7,583 nucleotides of DNA from Parvularcula sp. (lineage in GTDB: Bacteria > Pseudomonadota > Alphaproteobacteria > Caulobacterales > Parvularculaceae). The stretch lies in the NCBI GenBank assembly GCA_003506635.1, contig DNZB01000123.1, positions 7,603 through 15,185 of the forward strand, in the 5' to 3' direction. Positions 1-5,425 of this stretch are shown here, piece by piece. The translations under genes were made by a program, and so were the position numbers. Under the pieces are notes generated by a model that had not been told where the DNA came from, did no database searches, and was given only the letters and a program-made list of their open reading frames with translations. Positions within the stretch are counted from its first letter, which is position 1, and each line of letters begins with the position of its first letter.

Positions 1-113
1 ACAATTGACTTGTTGAGATAAGTGTCGCTGTGAAGGCCGGACGACAGGATGAAATGGCCGCGCTGCAAGGCGCCCGCATCCTCGAACTCCTTCAACACTT
101 CATCGGTCTTCAT
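1..113 (-). CDS. pyrE: Orotate phosphoribosyltransferase, N-terminal 37 codons (cut by window edge)
   Basis: This enzyme joins orotate to PRPP to form OMP, the fifth step of cytosolic pyrimidine synthesis. Only the start is inside the window; the gene runs off the left edge. The ATG is at 113-111 and the reading frame is open to base 1. The visible peptide begins [10 protein letters not shown] and continues [18 protein letters not shown], which matches the N-terminal segment of PyrE proteins, where a helix is followed by the G-[HK]-F-x-L-x-S-G-x-x-S stretch. The PRPP-binding motif and catalytic loop lie outside. The start codon lies inside the 3' end of rsh in another frame (14-base overlap), with only a weak purine run upstream (AAGAG), so translational coupling to rsh is likely. 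rsh followed by pyrE is a known order in Rhizobiales, which supports the call. Another type I phosphoribosyltransferase cannot be fully excluded from 37 residues. Confidence 0.82.
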   Translation of the reverse strand, partial: MKTDEVLKEFEDAGALQRGHFILSSGLHSDTYLNKSI

Positions 114-2514
114 CGCTCGCTCTTTCGTTGCGCTGCGCCGAGAGAACGTGGGTGGAAGCGCGAACGCCGGCGAGCATCTGCTCCAGTTGGCGCACGTCCT
201 TCACCACGATGTCGATATGGAGCTCGACAAAATCAGGCGAGCGGTTGTCGAGGCGGATATTGGCGATCGAGACGCCGTAGCGGGCGATGATGCCCGCGAC
301 ATCGGACAGGACCCCGATTTCGTTCCTGACCGTCACCAGCACCTTCGCATAGGCGGAGAGGCCGTCAGCGCGCTCGCGCCATTTGAGATCGACCCATTGC
401 GACTGCGTCGGATCCTCGCGCTCAAGCATGGCGCAATCGATGGCGTGAACGACGACAAGCTCGCCGTCGCGAATGCCGACGATGCGCTCGCCCGGGATCG
501 GCGCGCAGCATCGTCCCATCGTCACCGTGACGCGCGGCGGCAGGCCGTCGATCGCAAGACGCGGGCGGAACGCCGTCATGCCGGCGGCGCGAATCTCGCC
601 TTCCTTCTCGTGGCTGACGCCCGGATAGACCGCCTCGACCAGATCGCTGACCGACAATTCGCCGCGCCCGACGCGCGCGAAGACGCCTTCAACCGATTTT
701 TCCCCGAGTTTCACTAGCGCCGACGAAATCGCTTTCGGCGATAATTCAAGCTGGGCGCCGGCGAAGACGTTTTCAGCCATCGCGCGGCCCAGCTCGATAT
801 GCTCGGCGCGCTTCATCTTCTTGATGCGCCGGCGGATCGCGGAGCGAGCGCGCCCCGTCACCGCCATCGTCTCCCACTCCGGCGAAACGGGCGCATTGTC
901 GGAACGCAAGACAAGCACCGCGTCGCCGTTCTTCAAGGGCGTTCGCAGCGGTTTTGAAACCCCGTTGATCTTCACCCCGATCGTCGTGTCGCCGACGTCC
1001 GTATGGACGGCGTAGGCGAAATCGAGCGCGGTCGCGCCCTTCGGCATGGCGATGACGCGGCCTTTCGGCGTAAAGCAGAAGACCTGATCCTGAAAAAGCT
1101 CCAGCTTGGCGTATTTCAGCGCCTCTTCCGGGTCCTCGCCCGACTGGAACATTTCGACGAGGCGGCGGGGCGTGTCGTAAGGGTCGAATTGTCCCGCTCC
1201 GGAATAATCGACCCCGCCGCCCGTCGCGCCGCGATCCTTGTACTGCCAATGCGCAGCGACGCCGCGCTCAGCGGCTTCGTGCATTTCGCGGGTGCGGATC
1301 TGGATTTCGATGCGCTGCTGTCCGCCGTCGCCGCGCGGCGGCCCGAGCACCGCAGTGTGGATCGATCGATAGCCGTTCGGCTTGAACGCCGAGATGTAAT
1401 CGTCGAATTCCGCCGGGATCATGCGCCAGGTAAGGTGAATAAGCCCCAGCGCGCGATAACAGTCCTCGACCTCCTCGACGATGATGCGGAAGGCGTAGAT
1501 GTCGGCGAGCTCGTCGAAGGAGACGTTCTTCGCCTGCATCTTCCGCCAGATCGAGAAGACGCGCTTTTCCCGGCTCTGGACCTCGGCCGCCACGCCCGCT
1601 GCGGCGAGCTTTGACTGCAACAGGCCGCGAAGGGCGATGATGCCCGGCCCGATATTGCGCTGCAGTTTTTCGAGCCGGTCCGAAATCGTCTCGCAGGCCT
1701 GCGGGCTCAATTCCTTGAATGCGATGTCTTCAAGCTCGTCGCGAAACCGCTGTACGCCGATGCGGCCGGCGAGCGGGGCGTAAATCTCCATCGTCTCTTG
1801 CGCCACCTTCCGGCGCTTTTCCGGATCCGGGACGTGGTGCAGCGTGCGCATGTTATGAAGGCGGTCGGCGAGCTTCACGAGAAGGACGCGCATGTCGTCC
1901 GCCATCGCGACGACGAGCTTCCTGAAATTCTCCGCCTGTTTGGAGGCTTCTGATTTCAACTCGATCTTCGACAGCTTGGTGACGCCGTTGACGAGGTCGG
2001 CGATTTCTTTTCCGAACCGCGCTGCGATTTCGGCGACCGTCACGTCGGTGTCTTCTACGACATCGTGGAGAAGCGCCGTGACGACGGAGGCGGGATCGGC
2101 TTTTAGGTCAGCGAGAATCCCCGCGACGGCCAGCGGGTGCACAAAGTAGGGATCGCCCGATTTCCGCGTCTGATCGCCGTGCGCGACCATTGAGAAGACA
2201 TAAGCGCGATTGAGCAGGTCTTCATCGACCAGCGGATCGTAGGCGCGGACCTTTTCGATCAGCTCATGCTGGCGGACAAGATCGACCGGCGCCGGCGCCT
2301 CCTTAGGATGCGCAACAATCGCCTCTTTCGCTCCCGCGCCCGGCGGTCGGCGAGCCTGATCTTGCGCCGCGACGCCGTTCGCCGGAGCGTTCGGCGGCGA
2401 CGCATCTTCATCCTTGTGCGTCGCATGTGCGGAGGCGGTCTTCAAAGCCGAATGAGCGGGGACGGCGCGGCGTTTGCCGGCGCGGTCGCCATCTTCGCGT
2501 TTGCTGCCAGCCAT
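100..2514 (-). CDS. rsh: Bifunctional (p)ppGpp synthetase/hydrolase (Rsh, RelA/SpoT family)
   Basis: This enzyme makes and degrades the stringent-response alarmone (p)ppGpp. It has 804 residues in full-length Rel/SpoT order. An Ala/Pro/Lys-rich tail (1-79) comes first. The HD hydrolase (about 100-255) has R117, H126, the HDxxED motif H150-D151-E154-D155 and D217, all intact. The synthetase (about 315-425) has D338, [10 protein letters not shown] at 378-387 and EIQIRT at 403-408. A TGS domain (about 475-538), a zinc-finger-like domain with C669, C670, H690 and C694, and an ACT domain (about 724-795) follow. Both activities should therefore be possible. The synthetase carries EFDD at 369-372, the RelA-type motif, where bifunctional enzymes usually have RxKD. 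The ATG at 2514 is the first possible start, because an in-frame TAG lies three codons upstream, and no ATG, GTG or TTG that I could find lies near residues 75-80 to remove the tail. It follows rpoZ by 52 bases and overlaps pyrE. Called relA or spoT in other genomes. Confidence 0.96.
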   Translation of the reverse strand: MAGSKREDGDRAGKRRAVPAHSALKTASAHATHKDEDASPPNAPANGVAAQDQARRPPGAGAKEAIVAHPKEAPAPVDLVRQHELIEKVRAYDPLVDEDLLNRAYVFSMVAHGDQTRKSGDPYFVHPLAVAGILADLKADPASVVTALLHDVVEDTDVTVAEIAARFGKEIADLVNGVTKLSKIELKSEASKQAENFRKLVVAMADDMRVLLVKLADRLHNMRTLHHVPDPEKRRKVAQETMEIYAPLAGRIGVQRFRDELEDIAFKELSPQACETISDRLEKLQRNIGPGIIALRGLLQSKLAAAGVAAEVQSREKRVFSIWRKMQAKNVSFDELADIYAFRIIVEEVEDCYRALGLIHLTWRMIPAEFDDYISAFKPNGYRSIHTAVLGPPRGDGGQQRIEIQIRTREMHEAAERGVAAHWQYKDRGATGGGVDYSGAGQFDPYDTPRRLVEMFQSGEDPEEALKYAKLELFQDQVFCFTPKGRVIAMPKGATALDFAYAVHTDVGDTTIGVKINGVSKPLRTPLKNGDAVLVLRSDNAPVSPEWETMAVTGRARSAIRRRIKKMKRAEHIELGRAMAENVFAGAQLELSPKAISSALVKLGEKSVEGVFARVGRGELSVSDLVEAVYPGVSHEKEGEIRAAGMTAFRPRLAIDGLPPRVTVTMGRCCAPIPGERIVGIRDGELVVVHAIDCAMLEREDPTQSQWVDLKWRERADGLSAYAKVLVTVRNEIGVLSDVAGIIARYGVSIANIRLDNRSPDFVELHIDIVVKDVRQLEQMLAGVRASTHVLSAQRNERASDEDR

Positions 2515-2528
2515 TGCGGCCTAACGCG

Positions 2529-2536
2529 CCTCCTTA
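2529..2536 (-). promoter_or_regulatory. Strong Shine-Dalgarno of rsh at unusually long spacing
   Basis: Read on the minus strand, TAAGGAGG is a near-perfect anti-16S match. It lies 14 bases before the rsh ATG, longer than the usual 5-10. No other start codon lies between the two, and an in-frame TAG at 2521-2523 excludes an earlier in-frame start, so the ATG at 2514 stands. The spacing may reduce initiation. Confidence 0.6.
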
Positions 2537-2543
2537 GCGCGCG

Positions 2544-2558
2544 CCCGGCGGCGCCGGG
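2544..2558 (-). other. GC-rich hairpin between rpoZ and rsh
   Basis: CCCGGC and GCCGGG pair perfectly over six base pairs around a 3-base loop, just after the rpoZ stop codon and 7 bases upstream of the rsh Shine-Dalgarno. No T-run follows on the minus strand, so it does not look like an intrinsic terminator. It could protect the rpoZ 3' end or modulate rsh expression. In GC-rich DNA it could also be chance. Confidence 0.3.
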
Positions 2559-2566
2559 TTCCAATT

Positions 2567-2929
2567 TCAGCCCTTCGGCAGCGATTGCGGCGTCGTCATG
2601 CCCGCGGCCTTGATTTGCTGGATGAAGGCGTCCTGGTCGGTGCGGTCGAATTCCGGCGCATCCGCCTTCTCGATCGCGGCGCCCGATGCGTCGTCATCGA
2701 CGTTGAACTGCTTCTGCAAGGAGACGACGAGATCTTCGCGCAGGACTTCGGTGTCAAGGCCGCCATCGGCGATTTCGCGCAAGGCCACAACCGGGTTCTT
2801 GTCCTTGTCGCGATCAACGAGGAGCGTCGCGCCCGAGGTGAGAACCCGCGCCCGGTGAGACGCAAGCAGGACGAGATCGAACCGGTTCGGCACTTTTTCA
2901 ACGCAGTCTTCGACGGTGACACGCGCCAT
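2567..2929 (-). CDS. rpoZ: DNA-directed RNA polymerase subunit omega
   Basis: Omega is a small subunit that wraps the C-terminal end of beta-prime and helps RNA polymerase assembly. The protein is 120 residues long, close to alphaproteobacterial omegas of about 130. It opens with [20 protein letters not shown], which is essentially the family consensus, followed by LASHRAR and [10 protein letters not shown], the other conserved blocks. The acidic C-terminal half is variable, as is normal. The ATG at 2929 has GAGGAG at 2943-2938 with 8-base spacing. The N-terminal Met-Ala-Arg that forms part of ppGpp site 1 with beta-prime in E. coli is retained, so the polymerase may respond to ppGpp through this site; that is an inference. 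rsh follows 52 bases downstream and is probably cotranscribed. folK lies upstream across a 104-base gap. Confidence 0.97.
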   Translation of the reverse strand: MARVTVEDCVEKVPNRFDLVLLASHRARVLTSGATLLVDRDKDKNPVVALREIADGGLDTEVLREDLVVSLQKQFNVDDDASGAAIEKADAPEFDRTDQDAFIQQIKAAGMTTPQSLPKG

Positions 2930-2987
2930 TCTTGGGGCTCCTCAAGGGAATTGGAGGCGGCCTGCGACAAGGCCAGCCGAACGTGCG

Positions 2988-3016
2988 CAGATAGCGGCTC
3001 TGGCGCGCCAAGACAA
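2988..3016 (-). promoter_or_regulatory. Candidate sigma70-type promoter of rpoZ-rsh-pyrE
   Basis: In the 104-base gap between folK and rpoZ, minus-strand TTGTCT (3016-3011, 4 of 6 to TTGACA) is followed after exactly 17 bases by TATCTG (2993-2988, a weak -10). The start site would fall near 2981, leaving a leader of about 50 bases before the rpoZ ATG. The rest of the gap shows nothing clear. The match is weak and untested. Confidence 0.3.
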
Positions 3017-3033
3017 CCGCTGCAGCGCAAAAA

Positions 3034-3516
3034 TCAGCCCCGAATCCGGGTCGCCGACGGCGCCGGAAGGCTGGCCAAAATGGCAGCGACGGTACGGGAT
3101 TCGCCGGGTGGGCGAAATTCCGGCGCAATTTCCGCAAGGGGGGCGAGTACGAAATCACGGCAGACAAGGCCCGGATGCGGCAACCGGGGCGCGCCGTCGC
3201 TGACCCGGTCGCCATAGGCAAGGAGATCAAGATCGAGGGTTCTTGGCGCATTTTTGCCGGTCCGCCGCCGACCGAACGCAGCTTCGATCCGGTGGAGCGC
3301 CGCCATCAACTCGTCCGGCGGCGGCGCGGCGCGCAGGGCGACGGCGGCGTTGACAAAAGGCGGGTCAGCCGGATTCGGCCAGGCAAGCGACGCGTAAAAA
3401 CCCGACGCCCGGGCGAGGCCGAATTCCTCGTCCAGCACGAGGCAGGCGAGGCCGATCACGCCTTGCGGCGCTCGGCCGCAGAACGGAAGGCTTGATCCTA
3501 AACCGACAAGAATCAC
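3034..3516 (-). CDS. folK: 2-amino-4-hydroxy-6-hydroxymethyldihydropteridine pyrophosphokinase (HPPK)
   Basis: HPPK transfers pyrophosphate from ATP to 6-hydroxymethyl-7,8-dihydropterin in cytosolic folate synthesis. At 160 residues the protein has normal length. The N-terminal strand ILVGLGSSL is the family's [LI]GSNL block, with Ser in place of the usual Asn. WPNPADPPFVNAAVAL (46-61) matches the pterin-binding FxN region. NAPRTLDLDLLAYGD (89-103) contains the two metal-binding aspartates D95 and D97 and the conserved R92. RLPHPGLVCRDFVLAPLAEIAP (111-132) is the usual C-terminal motif. The start is a GTG at 3516-3514; the LGSSL strand forces this position, and no upstream in-frame start is seen. 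No Shine-Dalgarno is visible, and the GTG follows an AT-rich -10-like element by 8 bases, so the mRNA may be nearly leaderless. It is divergent from the NYN gene and 104 bases upstream of rpoZ. No folB or folP is present here. Confidence 0.93.
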   Translation of the reverse strand: MILVGLGSSLPFCGRAPQGVIGLACLVLDEEFGLARASGFYASLAWPNPADPPFVNAAVALRAAPPPDELMAALHRIEAAFGRRRTGKNAPRTLDLDLLAYGDRVSDGAPRLPHPGLVCRDFVLAPLAEIAPEFRPPGESRTVAAILASLPAPSATRIRG

Positions 3517-3532
3517 GTATTTACAATATATT
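3503..3532 (+). promoter_or_regulatory. Candidate divergent promoter region with palindromic -10 core
   Basis: The 75-base gap 3517-3591 separates folK from the rightward operon. In the plus direction CCGACA (3503-3508, 4 of 6 to TTGACA) is followed after 18 bases by TATATT (3527-3532, 5 of 6 to TATAAT). This would give a start near 3539 and a leader of about 50 bases. AATATATT at 3525-3532 is self-complementary, so the minus strand reads TATATT at 3530-3525 and could be the -10 of folK, with transcription beginning within a few bases of its GTG. No good -35 is seen for folK. Confidence 0.4.
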
Positions 3533-3591
3533 CGCTGTTTGAACGGCGCATAGGCGACGCGTTATTCCTCTTCGGGCTGATTGGGGTTTCA

Positions 3592-4224
3592 ATGAACAGT
3601 TTTCTGGGCATGCGCGAGTCTGAAAAGACCGCTCTCTTTATCGACGGCGCCAATCTATACAAGGCCGCAAGAGCCTTGGGTTTTGACATGGACTACAAGA
3701 GCTTGCTGGCGAAATCTCGTACGGCGAGCCAACTTGTCCGCGCTTATTATTTCACCTCGATCCAGGAGGACCGGGAACAGGATTATTCGCCGCTCCGCCC
3801 GCTCGTCGATTGGCTGGACTATAATGGCTACACAATGGTGACGAAGCTCGCGCGCGAATTCACGGATGCGACGGGCCGCAAGCGCTTCAAAGGCTCGACC
3901 GACATCGAACTTGCGGTCGAGATGATGGCGCTCGCGCCGAAGATCGATCACATGGTCCTCTTCTCCGGCAATGGCGACTTCCGCCGCGCGATCGAAGCGG
4001 TGCAGGCCCAAGGTGTGCGGGTGTCGGTCGTCTCGACCATCAAGTCCCAGCCGCCGATGGCCTCGGACGAGCTGCGACGCCAGGCTGACCGATTTTTCGA
4101 CCTCGCCGAAATGGAGAAGGAAATCGGCCGCACCGGCGGGCCGCCGAAGCGTCCGCGACCGACGGGCGGCGCGGATGACGAGTTCGAGGGCGAGTTCGAG
4201 GACGATCTTGAAGACGTCAACTGA
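3592..4224 (+). CDS. NYN domain protein (LabA-like, DUF88), putative ribonuclease
   Basis: The NYN domain is a PIN-like fold that in characterised members cuts RNA with a cluster of acidic residues. At 210 residues this is a typical alphaproteobacterial LabA-like protein. Visible motifs are ALFIDGANLY (14-23, D18), KGSTDIELAVEMM (100-112, K100 and D104) and FSGNGDF (124-130, D129), followed by the GVRVSVVST strand (141-149) and DELRRQADRFFDL (159-171). Usual homologues read SGDGDF, so N127 replaces an acidic residue. The codon is AAT, one transition from GAT. The tail from about 180 is Gly/Pro/Arg-rich and then strongly acidic (DDEFEGEFEDDLEDVN) and probably disordered. The ATG at 3592 is preceded by only a weak GGGG. 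It appears to be the first gene of a tight rightward operon, 15 bases before the uracil-DNA glycosylase gene. The cellular substrate is unknown. Confidence 0.9.
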   Translation: MNSFLGMRESEKTALFIDGANLYKAARALGFDMDYKSLLAKSRTASQLVRAYYFTSIQEDREQDYSPLRPLVDWLDYNGYTMVTKLAREFTDATGRKRFKGSTDIELAVEMMALAPKIDHMVLFSGNGDFRRAIEAVQAQGVRVSVVSTIKSQPPMASDELRRQADRFFDLAEMEKEIGRTGGPPKRPRPTGGADDEFEGEFEDDLEDVN

Positions 4225-4239
4225 CCGCGAAGGCGCGTC

Positions 4240-4920
4240 GTGAAAAACGCCGCGCTGACGGCGCCAGATCTCGCGGCGATTGCCGAGCCGCCGAAAAATT
4301 GCAGCTTGTGCCAGCGCCTTGCCAGTTATCGAACCGGCAACCAGCGCGCCTTTCCGGACTATTTCAATGGACCGGCGCCCTCCTTCGGCGCCGGTGGGGC
4401 CGGACTGCTGATCGTCGGGCTGGCGCCCGGCCTCCATGGCGCGAACCGGACCGGCAGGCCCTTCACCGGCGACTACGCCGGTCGCCTGCTCTATCAAACG
4501 CTCGTCAAATACGGCTTTGCGCAAGGGACCTATGATGCGCGCGCCGACGACGGCCTATCCCTTGGGTCGGCGATGATCACCAATGCGGTCCGATGCGCCC
4601 CCCCGGAAAACAAGCCGACGCCCGCCGAAATCAAAACTTGTCGCCAGTTTCTGTCAGCGCGGATCGGCGCCCTGTCGGAGCTGCGCGCAATCGTCGCGCT
4701 GGGGCGGATCGCGCATGATTCGACGCTTGCGGCGTTGCGCGTAAGGGCGAAAGACGCGCCATTCGCGCACGGCGCAGAACACACCCTTCCCGGCGGCCTT
4801 TTCCTGTTCGACAGCTATCACTGCTCGCGATACAACACGAACACCGGCCGCCTCACTGAACCGATGTTCGAGAGCGTGTTCGCGGCGGCGGCGCGGCGCC
4901 TCGGCGCGGTGGTTTCCTGA
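4240..4920 (+). CDS. Uracil-DNA glycosylase, family 5 (UDGb type), 4Fe-4S
   Basis: It removes uracil, and in this family also other deaminated bases, from DNA to begin base excision repair. The 226-residue protein carries the family 5 motif GLAPGLHGANRTGRPFTGD (60-78), whose D78 corresponds to the catalytic aspartate of UDGb enzymes. TNAVRCAPPENK (114-125) includes N115. DSYHCSRYNTNTGRLT (191-206) has H194 where other families have the HPS motif. Four cysteines, C21, C24, C119 and C134, are placed as the expected Fe-S ligands. HCS in place of HPS is, as I recall, common in alphaproteobacteria. Family 4 and UdgX are less likely, because the long HGANRTGR motif is specific to family 5. The start is GTG at 4240 with a weak AAGG upstream, 15 bases after the NYN stop. 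The next gene follows 19 bases after this stop. A run of seven C at 4598-4604 sits beside C119. Confidence 0.93.
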   Translation: MKNAALTAPDLAAIAEPPKNCSLCQRLASYRTGNQRAFPDYFNGPAPSFGAGGAGLLIVGLAPGLHGANRTGRPFTGDYAGRLLYQTLVKYGFAQGTYDARADDGLSLGSAMITNAVRCAPPENKPTPAEIKTCRQFLSARIGALSELRAIVALGRIAHDSTLAALRVRAKDAPFAHGAEHTLPGGLFLFDSYHCSRYNTNTGRLTEPMFESVFAAAARRLGAVVS

Positions 4921-4928
4921 ATTCCTGC

Positions 4929-4932
4929 GGAG
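4929..4932 (+). promoter_or_regulatory. Shine-Dalgarno supporting a TTG start
   Basis: GGAG lies 7 bases before the TTG at 4940. The next in-frame candidate, ATG at 5009, has no purine-rich sequence before it. This decides the start of the membrane protein in favour of TTG. Confidence 0.55.
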
Positions 4933-4939
4933 CCTGTCC

Positions 4940-5422
4940 TTGACACGCAATTGGGGCATACCGGCGAGGGATGGGGCTTTCCGCCGCGCGCGGAACGCCA
5001 AGCCCCTGATGTCGCTTGGGATCACCGCGATCTACGGCGTCATCGGCGCGGCGCTCGCGGCGTTAAGCTTCACCGAGGCGCGCACGATCCTCACCGGCTT
5101 GTTCCGCGGCTGGTCGCTGGCGCCGGCGATCGTCGCCGCCGGTCTTGGCTGCTGGCTTTACATTTACATCGCCTGGCCGCGCTTCGCCGCGCAATTTCAG
5201 GGCGGCGACGAATTCGCCGACCTCTTGCGCTTTTATGCCCGCGCCGCCATCGCGCTGTGCGTTCTCCTCCTCGTGGTCAAATTTTCAAAGCTTGTTCTCG
5301 GCGACACGGTCGGCGGCATGTTGCTCTGCCTCTCGGGCGGCGCGGCGGCGGCGGCGGCGTTCCAGACCGTGATGCTGTTCGTGCCCCCGCCTGCGGACGG
5401 CGACGCGGCGCCGAAGGCTTGA
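4940..5422 (+). CDS. Unrecognised four-helix inner membrane protein
   Basis: I do not recognise this 160-residue protein. Its N-terminus is basic (RDGAFRRARNAK, 10-21), followed by four hydrophobic stretches at about 24-43, 58-80, 101-120 and 124-148. By the positive-inside rule both ends should be cytoplasmic. Short loops carry EARTILTGLFRG (46-57) and PRFAAQFQGGDEFADLLRFY (80-99). No catalytic motif or signal-peptidase site is evident. The TTG start at 4940 has a GGAG at good spacing; an ATG 23 codons later would still keep all four helices. The gene lies 19 bases after the glycosylase gene, and its stop is 3 bases before the ABC transporter ATG, so the two are very probably cotranscribed. 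That points to an accessory role for the exporter, but this is inference from position only. Six GCG codons in a row encode part of the last helix. Confidence 0.82.
   Translation: MTRNWGIPARDGAFRRARNAKPLMSLGITAIYGVIGAALAALSFTEARTILTGLFRGWSLAPAIVAAGLGCWLYIYIAWPRFAAQFQGGDEFADLLRFYARAAIALCVLLLVVKFSKLVLGDTVGGMLLCLSGGAAAAAAFQTVMLFVPPPADGDAAPKA
5342..5359 (+). repeat. (GCG)6 trinucleotide run in coding sequence
   Basis: Six consecutive GCG codons encode Ala135-Ala140 in the fourth predicted helix of the membrane protein. Length changes would keep the frame. This is common in GC-rich genomes and has no assigned role. Confidence 0.8.
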
Positions 5423-5425
5423 ACC

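Noticed and set aside
49..717. Long plus-strand open frame opposite the 3' end of rsh
   Set aside because: It is antisense to the well-supported ACT and zinc-finger region of Rsh, has no recognisable domain, and is the expected by-product of GC-rich codon bias. The same holds for the frame at 1003-1614.
2930..3033. Riboswitch or small RNA in the folK-rpoZ gap
   Set aside because: Only short imperfect inverted repeats (such as GGCCT/AGGCC) are seen, with no terminator-like T-run or recognised aptamer core.
3244..3252. Missing Trp (KNAPRT instead of RWGPRT) in HPPK
   Set aside because: As I recall, alphaproteobacterial HPPKs commonly have NA[PA]RT here; R92, D95 and D97 are intact.
3655..4524. 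289-codon minus-strand open frame across the NYN and glycosylase genes
   Set aside because: It spans two genes with clear family motifs on the other strand and shows no motif of its own; its composition is that of an antisense shadow.
4822..4830. HCS in place of HPS in the glycosylase motif as a possible defect
   Set aside because: The catalytic-side His is kept, and as I recall HCSRYNTNTG is common in alphaproteobacterial family 5 enzymes.
5009..5422. ATG at 5009 as the start of the membrane protein
   Set aside because: It has no Shine-Dalgarno, whereas TTG at 4940 has GGAG at 7 bases. Not completely excluded.
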